Positions 1 to 10,000 of a DNA stretch of 27,268 bases are shown here, piece by piece. Origin of the DNA: Silene noctiflora (Eukaryota; Streptophyta; Magnoliopsida; Caryophyllales; Caryophyllaceae); assembly GCA_009801015.1 (NCBI GenBank), contig VHZZ01000266.1, forward strand, positions 168,705-195,972, read 5' to 3'. A model generated the notes under the pieces. The model was given only the letters and a program-made list of their open reading frames with translations, was not told the DNA's origin and made no database searches. Each line of letters opens with the position of its first letter. The stretch's first letter is position 1. The translations under genes and the position numbers were made by a program.

Positions 1-804
1 ATAGTAGTTATACGGATAAACCACAGGAGCACCCTGAGGTGGAGGATCAACAAACTGGTAATATCCTCTATTTTCATCATCTAATCTCGCCCAATTAAAA
101 TCTGCTTCCACACGGTTCAAAATGCATTCCTGAATATGAGCATCCCGATCAAACCTACCAGTCTGACCATTATAGTTAACATACAGAGAATAAGGGTCAT
201 TATCAACGAAAGCAGAAACTTGAGGTAAAATAGTGTCTTCTTGATTCTCCAAAATAAAGCCTCCAGCAGCAGACACGGCTGGAATATTAGGAGCTGGCAC
301 AGCATTAGCATTAGGATGGATAAGAGGCCCCTCATTCCTAGTAGGTGACATGTCCACAAGATTAACGGGTGCTGGTTGACCCTCCACAACATTCAAAGAT
401 CCATTGAAATTATTAACATCCACATTCACATCCACATTCATAGGGACAGATTCATTAACGTTATTAAGAGACACATTCAGGTGGACAGAAGCAGAAGGTC
501 CAGCAGTACATGCATTAGGCCTTGAAGAAGCAGCAGTATTCCCATTATCTTAGTCATAGATAGGGCCATTAGACTGAAAACCAGCATGCATGGGAGCATA
601 GTGATCGAACCCAGGCGGAGGAACAAAATGCCCTTCAGCATTACCAATATTAAACAATATAGGACCTGCAAACGGTTGATCAGTAACAGTAAAACGCATA
701 CCTGGATAGACCTTACCACCTGGTGTAATTCCCAGTTTGAAATCAATCACATGGCTGCTTAAATCCAACCCCCTTACTCTGCCACATATACGACTCTTGT
801 GAGA
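1..804 (-). pseudogene. Unrecognised long open frame with one internal stop
   Basis: On the minus strand one frame is open from 804 to the window edge except for a single TAA at 552-550. The part after that stop runs at least 183 codons with no stop, which is unlikely by chance in such AT-rich DNA. The upstream part contains the words RICGRVRGLDL and VIDFKLGITPGGKVYPGM, followed by a stretch rich in Gly, Pro and Phe. The downstream part is rich in Asn, Val and Pro, with an NVDVNVDVNN repeat and a C-terminal part rich in Asp and Tyr. I do not recognise the family. A transposon-borne or captured plant gene is possible, because the frame lies inside the Helitron-like element. The stop may be a recent C-to-T change of a CAA codon. 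A stop at 807-805 closes the frame upstream, near a possible splice acceptor. Confidence 0.5.
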
Positions 805-970
805 CTACGGTTGAATATAATTTTTTCAGGAAAATGCATGCCGCGACCAAATCATGATCTCTAGGCATCAGTCATTACTAATAAAACATTGATTAACACT
901 AAGACCTACGACATTACCCCAGTGTGTCAAGGGCCCCTACAAACTGCGAGATAGGCATGCAAATATGTAC

Positions 971-1126
971 CTGAAAAGATTGCGCATCAAAGTGACCAGG
1001 TGAAATCTGCAAAGCATGTTCAACAACATCCTTGAAAGCCCAAGTTCTACAAACAGTGAGACCCATTTTAGATCCAGCTAATAAAATTTCATTAACTTTT
1101 CGGCTAATGAATTCATCAACAACTTA
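971..1126 (-). pseudogene. Endo-1,4-beta-mannanase (GH5) exon fragment
   Basis: The minus-strand frame contains [12 protein letters not shown] and then [10 protein letters not shown], ending at CAG followed by a GT donor at 970-969. Plant mannan endo-1,4-beta-mannosidases (glycoside hydrolase family 5, wall mannan breakdown) have a near-identical block near the N-terminus of the catalytic domain. Only about 51 codons survive in frame. A TAA at 1126-1124 closes the frame upstream, while the preceding sequence up to a CAG acceptor at 1215-1213 is open in another frame, which suggests a frameshift. The catalytic glutamates lie in other exons and are absent, so it cannot be an active enzyme. The donor site at the expected end shows that the piece came from genomic DNA rather than cDNA. 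Confidence 0.8.
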
Positions 1127-1593
1127 GTTACAACGGGAGTATCATGATTAACAAACATGTAGGTAGGAAGATTCAACAGAGTTGAATACGCAATCCAAGC
1201 AGCGGGAGTATCCTGACAAGAAAAGAGAAAATAATATTAAGGAACAAAATCAAACAGCCTACCTATAAAGAAATTAACAAACATGGTTGGAAACGGAATT
1301 AACTTTAAGATAATTAGGAGAGAAAAGGAATGGGAAAAGGAAGGGTTGTTAAAAGTGCACATAAAGGCAAGCCAAGTGCATGCAATCAAGATTAATGAGA
1401 TATGAAAACTATACCATAAAGAGAGAATGGGTACCAAAAGCTAACCACATAACCAATTTTGACATAATCAGGAAATTACTTTTGAAACCAAATATCAGAA
1501 ATAAAATCAACCCTTCTAAGGATGAAAATAATGGTAAATATCAAAAGGGTAACACCAAAAATATATTATGCCTGGAAAAAAAATACCCATTTC

Positions 1594-2489
1594 TCATCTA
1601 ATTTCCACTGGAGAAGAAATAGAAGGTGGTCGAACAGATAGTTGACCAGCAGCACACATTTCAGGCAGTGATCTGTAAAATTCAAAATCTGAAACTACGA
1701 CAACAAACCCCAAAATAAAATGAAGAGACGTAGATTGGAAAAAATACCTATTTCTCAACGACTCTCTTAAATTAGAGTCTCCATACATTAATGAAAAAAT
1801 GATGAAGACAATCCATTCGATTATGGTCAAAATAACAAAACACGATAAAATCATCCAGAAGCACAACAACAAATGAAAAAAGAAATGAATCGAACCTGAT
1901 AACCACACGACCTATGTCAATAGCTTTTCTATTCATGATCAAAAACCCAAAGACAATCCTTCGATTATTGTCAAAATAGCAAAACATAATAAAATCATTC
2001 AGAAGCACAACAACAAATGAAAAAGGAAATGAATCGAATATGATAACCACACGACCTATGTCAATAGCTTTTCTATTCATGATCAAACACCAAAACACAC
2101 AAAAATCATTTAGAAGCACAACAACCAATAAAAAAGAAAATGAATCGAACCTAATAACCACACAAACGTACAAGGATCTTTGTTAAATTAATCAGTGAAT
2201 GAATAGTTGGGAGTAAAAGGAAAAGTTGGGATGAGCAGTGACTGAAAAATTGGGAGGAAAAGGAAAAGTTGGGATGATCAGTGATTGAAAAAATGAACAA
2301 AAAAAAGTTAAGCATACAAATGAACAAAAAAAAGGAGAAAGAACAAATAAAAATCAATAAAATCCCAGGTCGGAAAAGGTGGTAAAGAGGTGAAGGGAAA
2401 AGGGAGCACAATGGCATTGACAGAGGAAATGAGCAAATTTGCCCAAAATTTTGAAACAAAGATCGAGCCTCAATTGCAGAAATTCCCAA
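1594..2489. other. AT-rich Helitron interior with no recognisable gene
   Basis: Minus-strand frames here encode long hydrophobic runs of Phe, Val, Leu and Ile, produced by A-rich plus-strand repeats rather than by membrane proteins. One short stretch (minus strand, about 1675-1601) reads like an exon end rich in Pro and Ser, but I could not assign it. On the plus strand a 33-codon frame starts at ATG 2411 (MALTEEMSKFAQNFET...). It is small and unassigned. Confidence 0.4.
1806..2165. repeat. Imperfect tandem repeat, about 144-bp unit, 2.5 copies
   Basis: The word AGAAGCACAACAAC recurs at 1857, 2001 and, diverged, at 2112. AGACAATCC starts at 1806 and 1951. The block CGACCTATGTCAATAGC is present in both full copies. 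Unit spacing is 144-145 bp between copies 1 and 2 and 111 bp between copies 2 and 3, so the third has lost about 33 bp. The repeat lies inside the Helitron-like element. Because 144 is a multiple of three, it creates a spurious periodic minus-strand frame. Confidence 0.85.
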
Positions 2490-2530
2490 ATAGTATGATT
2501 AGTATGTGTTAAACCTACTAAAATCAATCA

Positions 2531-2666
2531 CTGTCCCATGCCCTTACATTCGTTACAAGGATGCTGCATCTGCTGAATCATAGATCGACCAAGTTGTCTG
2601 ATTGACACCTTCATACCCGTACCTTGACATCCACCACGACATTGAGCACCAGATTCTGACCCTTTT
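2531..2666 (-). pseudogene. DnaJ (type I Hsp40) zinc-finger exon fragment
   Basis: The minus-strand frame after a CAG acceptor at 2669-2667 reads CRGGCQGTGMKVSIRQLG, then SMIQQMQHPCNECKG, then an immediate stop. This matches the cysteine-rich zinc-binding region of plant DnaJ co-chaperones of the ANJ1/J2/J3 class, which uses repeated CxxCxGxG motifs. Two CxGxG-type motifs remain. One is altered, because an intact first motif would read CxxCxGxG and here the spacing is CRGGCQGTG. The J-domain, the Gly/Phe region and the C-terminal substrate-binding part are absent. The TGA at 2530-2528 ends the frame where a functional gene would continue. It is a captured and decayed exon. Confidence 0.8.
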
Positions 2667-3196
2667 CTGATATAGAACGAATAATAAACAATATCAACTC
2701 GATAACAATCAAGGGAAAAGGTGATCATTATTTGTGAGGATTAAAATCAAGTGAAAAGGTGGAGGGAGAAGGTGACGGTTGAAGAAAGAGAGGAGGAAAT
2801 GTCCAAATACAGAGGCAAATAAATTTTGTAACAGTTGAAGGAGAAATGGAGGAGGGGATCGACGACCGAGATGCAACAAGACTTCAACTATTCATTTTCA
2901 AAACACTATTCATTTAATCATTTGCACCTTAAGAATCCCTTGGCCACTTTTATATGGGGGGATTTATACACTTAATCATACTCAAATATACTTCTATTAA
3001 TTTGCGTATACGAGTATTTGTTAGCTGTAAAGATCAAGATAATTATTTGATAATTGATACTTATATTTGTCTGAGAAGTATTTACTTAACAATTCTTAAC
3101 AAATTAGTTTCGATAGTCTATACGGACTTCAAATAAAGGCAAATAATTTTCTATTTTAATATAAATAACCCATTCTCAAAGCTCAGTTAAAGAATA

Positions 3197-3285
3197 CTCG
3201 CTCCGTTCCCGTGAATGATTTACATTTTCTTTATTTTGTGATGGAGAAATAAAACAAATATAAACTAATCACTGGGCGGAAGAAG
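3197..3285. mobile_element. Stowaway-type MITE, 89 bp, TA target duplication
   Basis: The left end CTCGCTCCGTTCCCGTGA and the reverse complement of the right end, CTTCTTCCGCCCAGTGAT, align as terminal inverted repeats of about 30 bp. They match the plant Stowaway consensus (CTCCCTCCGTYCC). The element is flanked by TA at 3195-3196 and 3286-3287, the Tc1/mariner target. It is short, so probably an internal-deletion derivative, and it sits about 75 bp from the Helitron-like terminus, apparently nested within that element. Confidence 0.85.
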
Positions 3286-3332
3286 TACCATTTTTATATA
3301 ATTTAAAATATTACAAAAGACTCTACCACATA

Positions 3333-3362
3333 GCTCGTGCATCGCACGAGCATTAAATCTAG
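3333..3362 (+). mobile_element. Helitron 3' terminal hairpin and CTAG end
   Basis: The stem is GCTCGTGC, loop ATC, GCACGAGC. The spacer ATTAAAT follows, then CTAG, with host T next. The loop-plus-arm text GTGCATCGCAC is common at plant Helitron ends. The hairpin acts as a termination signal in rolling-circle transposition. Confidence 0.8.
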
Positions 3363-3875
3363 TACTAGTACTATATATAAACAAAACTATAAATCGTTTT
3401 GATTACTTTCATGACAAAAAAATCTGAGAGAATTTATAAATTAGAATCATTAGTTTTGTGGTATAAAAAAGTACTTTTTTTTAAATAAAAAAAATACATT
3501 TAAGCACATTACTCAATTCTCTTGGATTAATTTTCATTTTTTTTCCTCGAAACAAAATACAATAATGAGAAAAATGAACAATTACGTTAATGAAATACCA
3601 CTATTATTTTACAGTCCAATATTACTAAGTTTTCTTGAATAATTTTACAATTCAATGTTTTTTTTTTCTTATATCAGAATATAATGACGTAAAATATGAA
3701 AAATTAATGATGTGTTAATTTAACATGATTAAGTAATGTAAAAATAAAAACTTTATAAATACCGTGCATTCATTACGCGAGATCTAAACTAATACGATAA
3801 CAATAACTGATAATTACACATTCGAAACAAGCTCAATCTCGACACAGTCACACAACCCAAAACATACAAATATCC

Positions 3876-3920
3876 TCCGACCCAAATCATTCGAAATGAT
3901 AATACTATCCGACCCAAATC
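3876..3920 (+). repeat. 13-bp direct repeat upstream of SWA2
   Basis: TCCGACCCAAATC occurs at 3876-3888 and at 3908-3920, a spacing of 32 bp, about 105-150 bp before the start codon. It may be promoter elements or the remains of the GACCC-rich dispersed sequence that also appears in intron 15 of SWA2 and near 23190. Confidence 0.6.
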
Positions 3921-3980
3921 CAACACGAACCAATACCTAATGACTATACTCGTACAAATTAATCACTTGCTTCTTCCCAT

Positions 3981-3993
3981 AAACCCTAAACCC
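3981..3993 (+). promoter_or_regulatory. Telo-box in the SWA2 leader
   Basis: AAACCCTAAACCC lies 32 bp before the ATG of SWA2. The telo-box AAACCCTAA is a known element of plant ribosomal-protein and ribosome-biogenesis promoters, which fits the gene that follows. Confidence 0.75.
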
Positions 3994-4024
3994 CCAAACT
4001 CTTTCTTCTTCCATTTCCTCTTTA

Positions 4025-7000
4025 ATGGCGACTTCAAAGCAGAAGAAATCCTCTCAGCCTAAACCAAAGGAAGACCTACAATCAATCCAAAACGACGTCG
4101 CATCATTCGCATCATCTCTAGGCCTTACTTCATCTTCTTCTCTACCTTCTTCTGGTTTCAATGACACTGATTTCCGTCCCAAGAAAAAAATTGCTGAAAC
4201 CAAATCACCTCAATCCAACAATCCCAAAAAACCCTTTTCGCAAAAACTCGATTCTCAAAAACCCATTTCAAAATTTCCCCAAAAACCCCCCAAAAATGAT
4301 ACCTTTAACAAACCGAAACCGAAACCAAAACCTGAATTTGATGTTAGTAACAGCAATGCAAGGTCATTTGAGAAGTTCAAGAATCTTCCGAAACTGCCCT
4401 TGGTGAAAGCAGGCGCATTTGGGACGTGGTACATGGATCAGTCAGAGTTGGAGGATAAGGTGTTGGGTGTTGGTGAAGCGAGGAAGAGGATTGAGATTAG
4501 GGATGCTGAGGAATGGAAGAATACGGTGTCGAAGAAGAAGGAGCTTGGGGAAAGGTTGTTAGCACAATACATTGTTGATTATGAAGGTTCAAGGGGTCAA
4601 ACTGGTGATATTAAGATGCTTATTGCTACTCAGAAGTCTGGTACTGCTGTTGATAAGGTTTCCGCTTATTCGGTTTTGATTGGGGATAATCCTATTGCTA
4701 ATATGCGGTCGCTTGACGCTCTTTTGGGTAATGATTTTTGTTGATTTTGGTTTGGAAAGATTGTAGCTTTTTATGTTTGGTATCATGGAATTTGCTCATT
4801 GTTATAATGTTGATCAGTAGATGTTTATAGCTAGTGTTGGAACCAGAGAATTTTGTTTTCGGTGTCTTGTTGAAAAATTTGAAGCTGTTATCATGCACAA
4901 AGAGTAGATTTTTATGTTTGGAATCATAAAATTTGCTCATTGTTGAAATGTTGATTAGTCGATGTATATAGACAATGTTGGAACCAGAGAATTTTTTTTT
5001 TCGGTGTCTTATTGAAAAATTTGAAGCTATTGTGATAGACAAATAACGGATTTTAGGCTTTGTAAAACATAAATAATGTAAATTGCAGCGAAAAGTTATT
5101 TTAGTTAGTTTATGGTGTTATGAGAATCCGAGTCCCTCAGTGTAAATCCGCCCATGTAGTAGGTTGGTGCTGTCTTTGGATTGGGCTTTAAGTGCGTTTT
5201 GTAGTTTAGCTTTAGCATAGGGTTTTGGTGTAGAAACCTTAAGGTATGATAATGACTGAAGATATGTAATATTGCCCGAGATATCTCCGTAGGGATAAGT
5301 TCACTTGATTGTTGTGTACAATGTTCATCCCGGCGACAGTGTGTAAGATATTTTAGATACTATTTTTAAGCAAGTGTATGATCATTTAGGAGAAGCAGCA
5401 GCAATACTTCAGTGTGAATAGAAAGATGCTTTTTCACTGTCGTCAGTAGTTTAGAGTGGTCTTATCTGCAAATAGTAGAGGACATGTGTTAGATATGGGT
5501 ATTTAGATAGTTTTAAGTTTCCGAAACCATCATTGCAACGCTTACTGTATTTTTTAGAGTTAATTGTAATAGGTTTGAATGTCCTCCGCAGCACTGGTGA
5601 CGTCAAAAGTTGGGAAGCGTCACGCACTGACAGCCTTTGACGCTCTGAAAGAGTTGTTTGTAGAAAGGTGTGGCTCCTATTCTTAGTAAATTTACTTTCT
5701 TGTATCAAAGTGTTCGATATACTAGACATTTTTGTCGTTTAGTTTAGATATATATGACATTAATTGTTTTTGTAGGATGTCCACTCATGTTTGTGTGAGG
5801 ATTCTATTTTGTTTTAGTTCATTACACTATACAGACTATTAATTTTGTCTCCTGTTGGTGCTATATGAGAAAGCTGCTGTTGTCAACTTCAAGCGAATTT
5901 TGTTGTGGTGTTTTATGTTAAAAGAATTATTATAAACTATTGATTTTGTTTCATGCTGCAGTCTCTTGCCTGATCGGAAATTGAAGACCCTTTTCCAGCA
6001 GCCCCTCAACCATCTTCCTGAAAATAAAGATGGTCACTCTCTTTTATTGTTTTGGTATTGGGAGGATTGTTTGAAATCAAGGTACCTTTCTGCATTGTTA
6101 TTGTTATGGTTATGGTTAATTGGGAGGAAACCGTTTTGTTTTAGGAAGTAGTTGTGGCTCTTTCTTGCCTTAGACTAAAGTATTGAAAGACGAAACATAC
6201 TGTCCAGTATCTGGGTGAAACTCTAGTGCAAATCAATGACTTTGGCCGACTAAGCACCAATCGTTAATTGTACACATGTAATTTATATTTTTGGTGCTTC
6301 ATTCAATAATCAAACTAAATCTTGCATGGGTTTGTATGTTAGGTATGAAAGGTTTGTTTCTGCACTTGAGGAGGGGTCAAAAGATATGTTGCGTATACTA
6401 AAGGACAAGTCATTGAAGGTCTGTGTAATAAGCCGCTAATGCGTTGTCTCTATCTTCTGTTATGTCGGACATATTTAGCTCTTGAGCATTGTATTATATG
6501 TTCTGTGTATTATCTTTTCTTTGTTTTTATAGACCATGTATGCACTTTTAAAGAGCAAATCGGAACAAGAGCGGAGATTACTGAAAGCATTAGTTAATAA
6601 AGTAAGTTTACATATTCTTGTAGAACTGATCGAAATATGTTGAATTTACTAGAATCATTAATCATGTTTTAAACTCTTCTATTGTTTCGACCTATAGTTG
6701 GGGGATCCTGATAACAAGGCTGCATCAAATGCCGACTTTTACTTGACTAATCTCTTGTCTGATCATCCAAACATGAAGGTATTGTCTTGAGTTCTGTACA
6801 GGCATCATATGTGATTTCAGCGCTCTTATTACACTATCTGATTTGGCTTTTTTCCTTTCAGATTGTGGTGATTGATGAGGTGGACTCGTTCTTATTTCGA
6901 CCACACTTAGGGTTGCGTTCAAAGTATCATGCTGTAAGTTCTTTACTGACTTGGCTGATTGGTTGTGGACTTGTGGCTTAATAATCTAGTAGTGAATTGA

Positions 7001-10000
7001 GATCTCGGCATGGCCCTTACCTTTGTCCTGACTCCTGCGTTGTTGGAAGCTTTCTAGCCCTTTGGAATTAGTGCTTGTACACTATCCTGCAGGCTTTTTT
7101 TTGTCCCATCTAAACGATTAATTAGATGTATTAAGGATTTGGTCTGATGAAGACTGTATTTAGAACACGATCTAGGTTCTAGAGCTATTAGGTAGCTATA
7201 GTTGTAGTTTATCTGATTTGATTTAGTTCATGGATGCATCTTTGTTTTTCATGATGAGTACCTTGGAGTTCTTTTCTACTAGTTGATAAGCATGAAGTTG
7301 TAATGTGTTGAGCTCTCTACATATTATGAGGCATGCTTAAACGTGGCATGGTTGGTAGCTAAATATCTTCTCCCATGTTCCCTTGAGCTCAAAATATTTA
7401 TAAAATGCGTTCTTGAATGATCTATGGTCTTTACTGGTCACTCTTTTAGGGTGTAATTTGCTGTAGGCTTATTCGTTGAACTTAAGTGTATCTTAATCGG
7501 AACTAGTTTCTGTCCAAATACCTTGTAAGTGAAGAGTGGACTATATGAAACTTTCACGGAGAGCCCAGTACTGCACTGCAGATAATTGAAGAATCTGATT
7601 GCTGATTACGCTGCGTGAGATATGTGATAATTGTTGATTTTGCATGTTTATGCAATATTAGACCGACTGCCGTTGTAATTTGTTTTGATTTCTGCAGATT
7701 AACTTCCTAAGTCAAATTCGCTTGAGTCACCATAGGGATGGGCCTAAGGTGGCCAAACGGTTGGTGGATGTATACTTTGCCCTATTTAAGGTATTTTCTC
7801 CTCTCTGCTCTGCCAGTTCAGCTGTAATTCTAGTATGCAAAAGTGCACCACAAATTGATGATGTTTAGTTGTCTCTTTAAGCCCAACCATATTTTTTTTT
7901 TGCTTGTTGATGTATTAGTGGGCATTTCTATATTAGGTACTCGTCTCTGGGACAGGTGATGATCCTAAATTTGAAAAGAGCAAAGAGAAAAAAAAGTCTA
8001 GTGCCAAGGACAACAAAGGGCAAGATGCGTCTGAATCTCACGTGGAATTGGATTCACGGCTTCTATCTGCTCTTTTGACAGTAAGTGCGTCCAAAGGAAA
8101 TTATGTCCTTTCCCTCTTATATGCTATTTATAACTCCTTTTGGTTTATTTATTGTGCTAAGGTATTATCCTGTACCCTGTGCTTCTGGCTCTTCTAAAAG
8201 CTATCTCTAATTTATCTATCTTTGACAATCGACTAAATGGAGCTAGAATACCAGGGTTTATTTTCATAGAACTTACATTGCTGCTCTCTGAATAAGTGAA
8301 ACACATAAAGAAGCATATTCAAAGTAATTTGAGGGACTGCCATAGATGTTATCGTAATGAGTACACTGAAATCAATACATTTAGCATACGTTATGTTTGG
8401 ATGATGTTAGATTCTTGAAACATGATAACTCATGAAATCGTCTCTAAGAATGAGCTCTAAAGTGGAATTGTCGATGAAATGCCATTTTAAACTCTAAAGT
8501 TGGTTTAATGTTAACTTGATAACTCTTTACAGAAACTTGAAGCCTGTTGTACTATGGGTGTCCTTTCATTGTTTCAGCGATACCGCAATCCCTCACTTGC
8601 AAACCTTGTTGTTTATATTCTTCACAGGGAGTAAATAGAGCATTTCCATTCGTTTCTGGTGACGAGGCAGATGAAGTTGTTGATGTCCAGACTCCAGTAC
8701 TTTTCCGACTTGTGAGTCCTTGATTTTAATCATCCAATCTCTTATTTTGTATTTTAGACTTTTAGGCTTTAGATGTTCAGGATGCAGGACCCCTGTCCCC
8801 TCTTCTTTATGAGTTTGACTTAGAGATTTTAATCAACACTCTGTCACTGTGCAGGTTCATTCACAAAACTTCAATGTTGGCATTCAAGCATTAATGCTTC
8901 TTGACAAGATATCTTCAAAAAATCAGGTTGTCAGTGATCGGTTCTATCGAGCCTTATATGCAAAATTGCTACTTCCTGCAGCCCTCAATACCTCCAAGGT
9001 AGGTCATTATAACTATTATCGGATTGCTTTCTCTAAAGTAGCTATCCTGTACCCAATGACGGATATATCTAGAAAGAATGAAATATATATAGCAGTGCTA
9101 TTTGATTGATGTGCTCAGCTGTCGATAGGAAGTGGTAACACGATTTGGTCAGATGGTTTATATGCTTTAAAGTTGTTCAGTACTTGAGTAGACTTCATAA
9201 AGTTCCTGGAAGCATTAATTCTTACTCTATTGCTCATCTGGCTTTCTTCTTGTTTATGGCTATTTTTACAATGAGATAAACCTTACTACTACTATCAGTC
9301 TATCATAGTTGTCATATTGTAATCGGCCATGGAATTTAGCTATTCTTAGATGTTTGGGGTTGACCTCTATGCTCCTGTTTCAATCAATATTGCAGGCAGA
9401 AATGTTTATCGGAGTACTATTAAGAGCTATGAAGAATGACATAAATGTAAAGCGTGTAGCTGCCTTTGCAAAGCGTGTGTTACAGGTTAGCCACTGGTTC
9501 CAGGGTTTATATAATCCTTTCTACTTTGTGCATGAAGTTTTAGTGATGACAAAGGTCTAGTTTAATGAAGTACTACCTCATCTTACTTAAATTTCCCCCT
9601 TTTGACTTTGATGGGCGATCGTTACCATTTCTCTCTCCATATATGTAGAGCTATGATGTTCAATTTGTTGTGTTTGACTTATCAAACAACTATTTTCCTA
9701 ATTTTTGTAAATTTATTGTTAACTATTGCATATTGTCACAAAGTAGTAGTCAATGATGGCTACCAAAGTCAGGGTGACGATATAAATGAGATGGAAAGAC
9801 TACTAATGTTATACCGTTAATAACTATATTTGCGGAGCCTATCCTTGTTTTCTCAATCATTTCCACTTGACTTCCTCATATGAATTACCGCCGCAGGTTG
9901 CACTTCAACAGCCACCTCAATATGCATGTGGGTGTCTGTTTCTTCTCTCTGAAGTTCTCAAAGGCCGGCCTCCTCTGTGGTAAGGATAAGACTGCTCTTT

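Larger units (their letters stand above)
1..3362 (+). mobile_element. Helitron-like element, 3' part (5' end outside window)
   Basis: The right end matches the plant Helitron 3' signature: an 8-bp stem (GCTCGTGC / GCACGAGC, 3333-3340 and 3344-3351) with a 3-base loop, a 7-base AT-rich spacer, then CTAG at 3359-3362 followed by T. Helitrons end in CTRR, insert between A and T and make no target duplication. The interior carries minus-strand pieces of at least two recognisable, unrelated genes (mannanase and DnaJ) with splice boundaries kept, as expected of Helitron gene capture. No Rep/helicase coding sequence is visible, so it would be non-autonomous. The 5' TC terminus was not found in the window, so the left limit is unknown and 1 is only the window edge. 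Terminus call is strong; that the whole stretch is one element is inference. Confidence 0.65.

Noticed and set aside
1772..2173. 133-codon minus-strand frame with periodic hydrophobic repeats, looking like a membrane protein
   Set aside because: It is the translation of a 144-bp tandem DNA repeat whose length is a multiple of three. Phe/Val/Leu richness follows from the A-rich plus strand.
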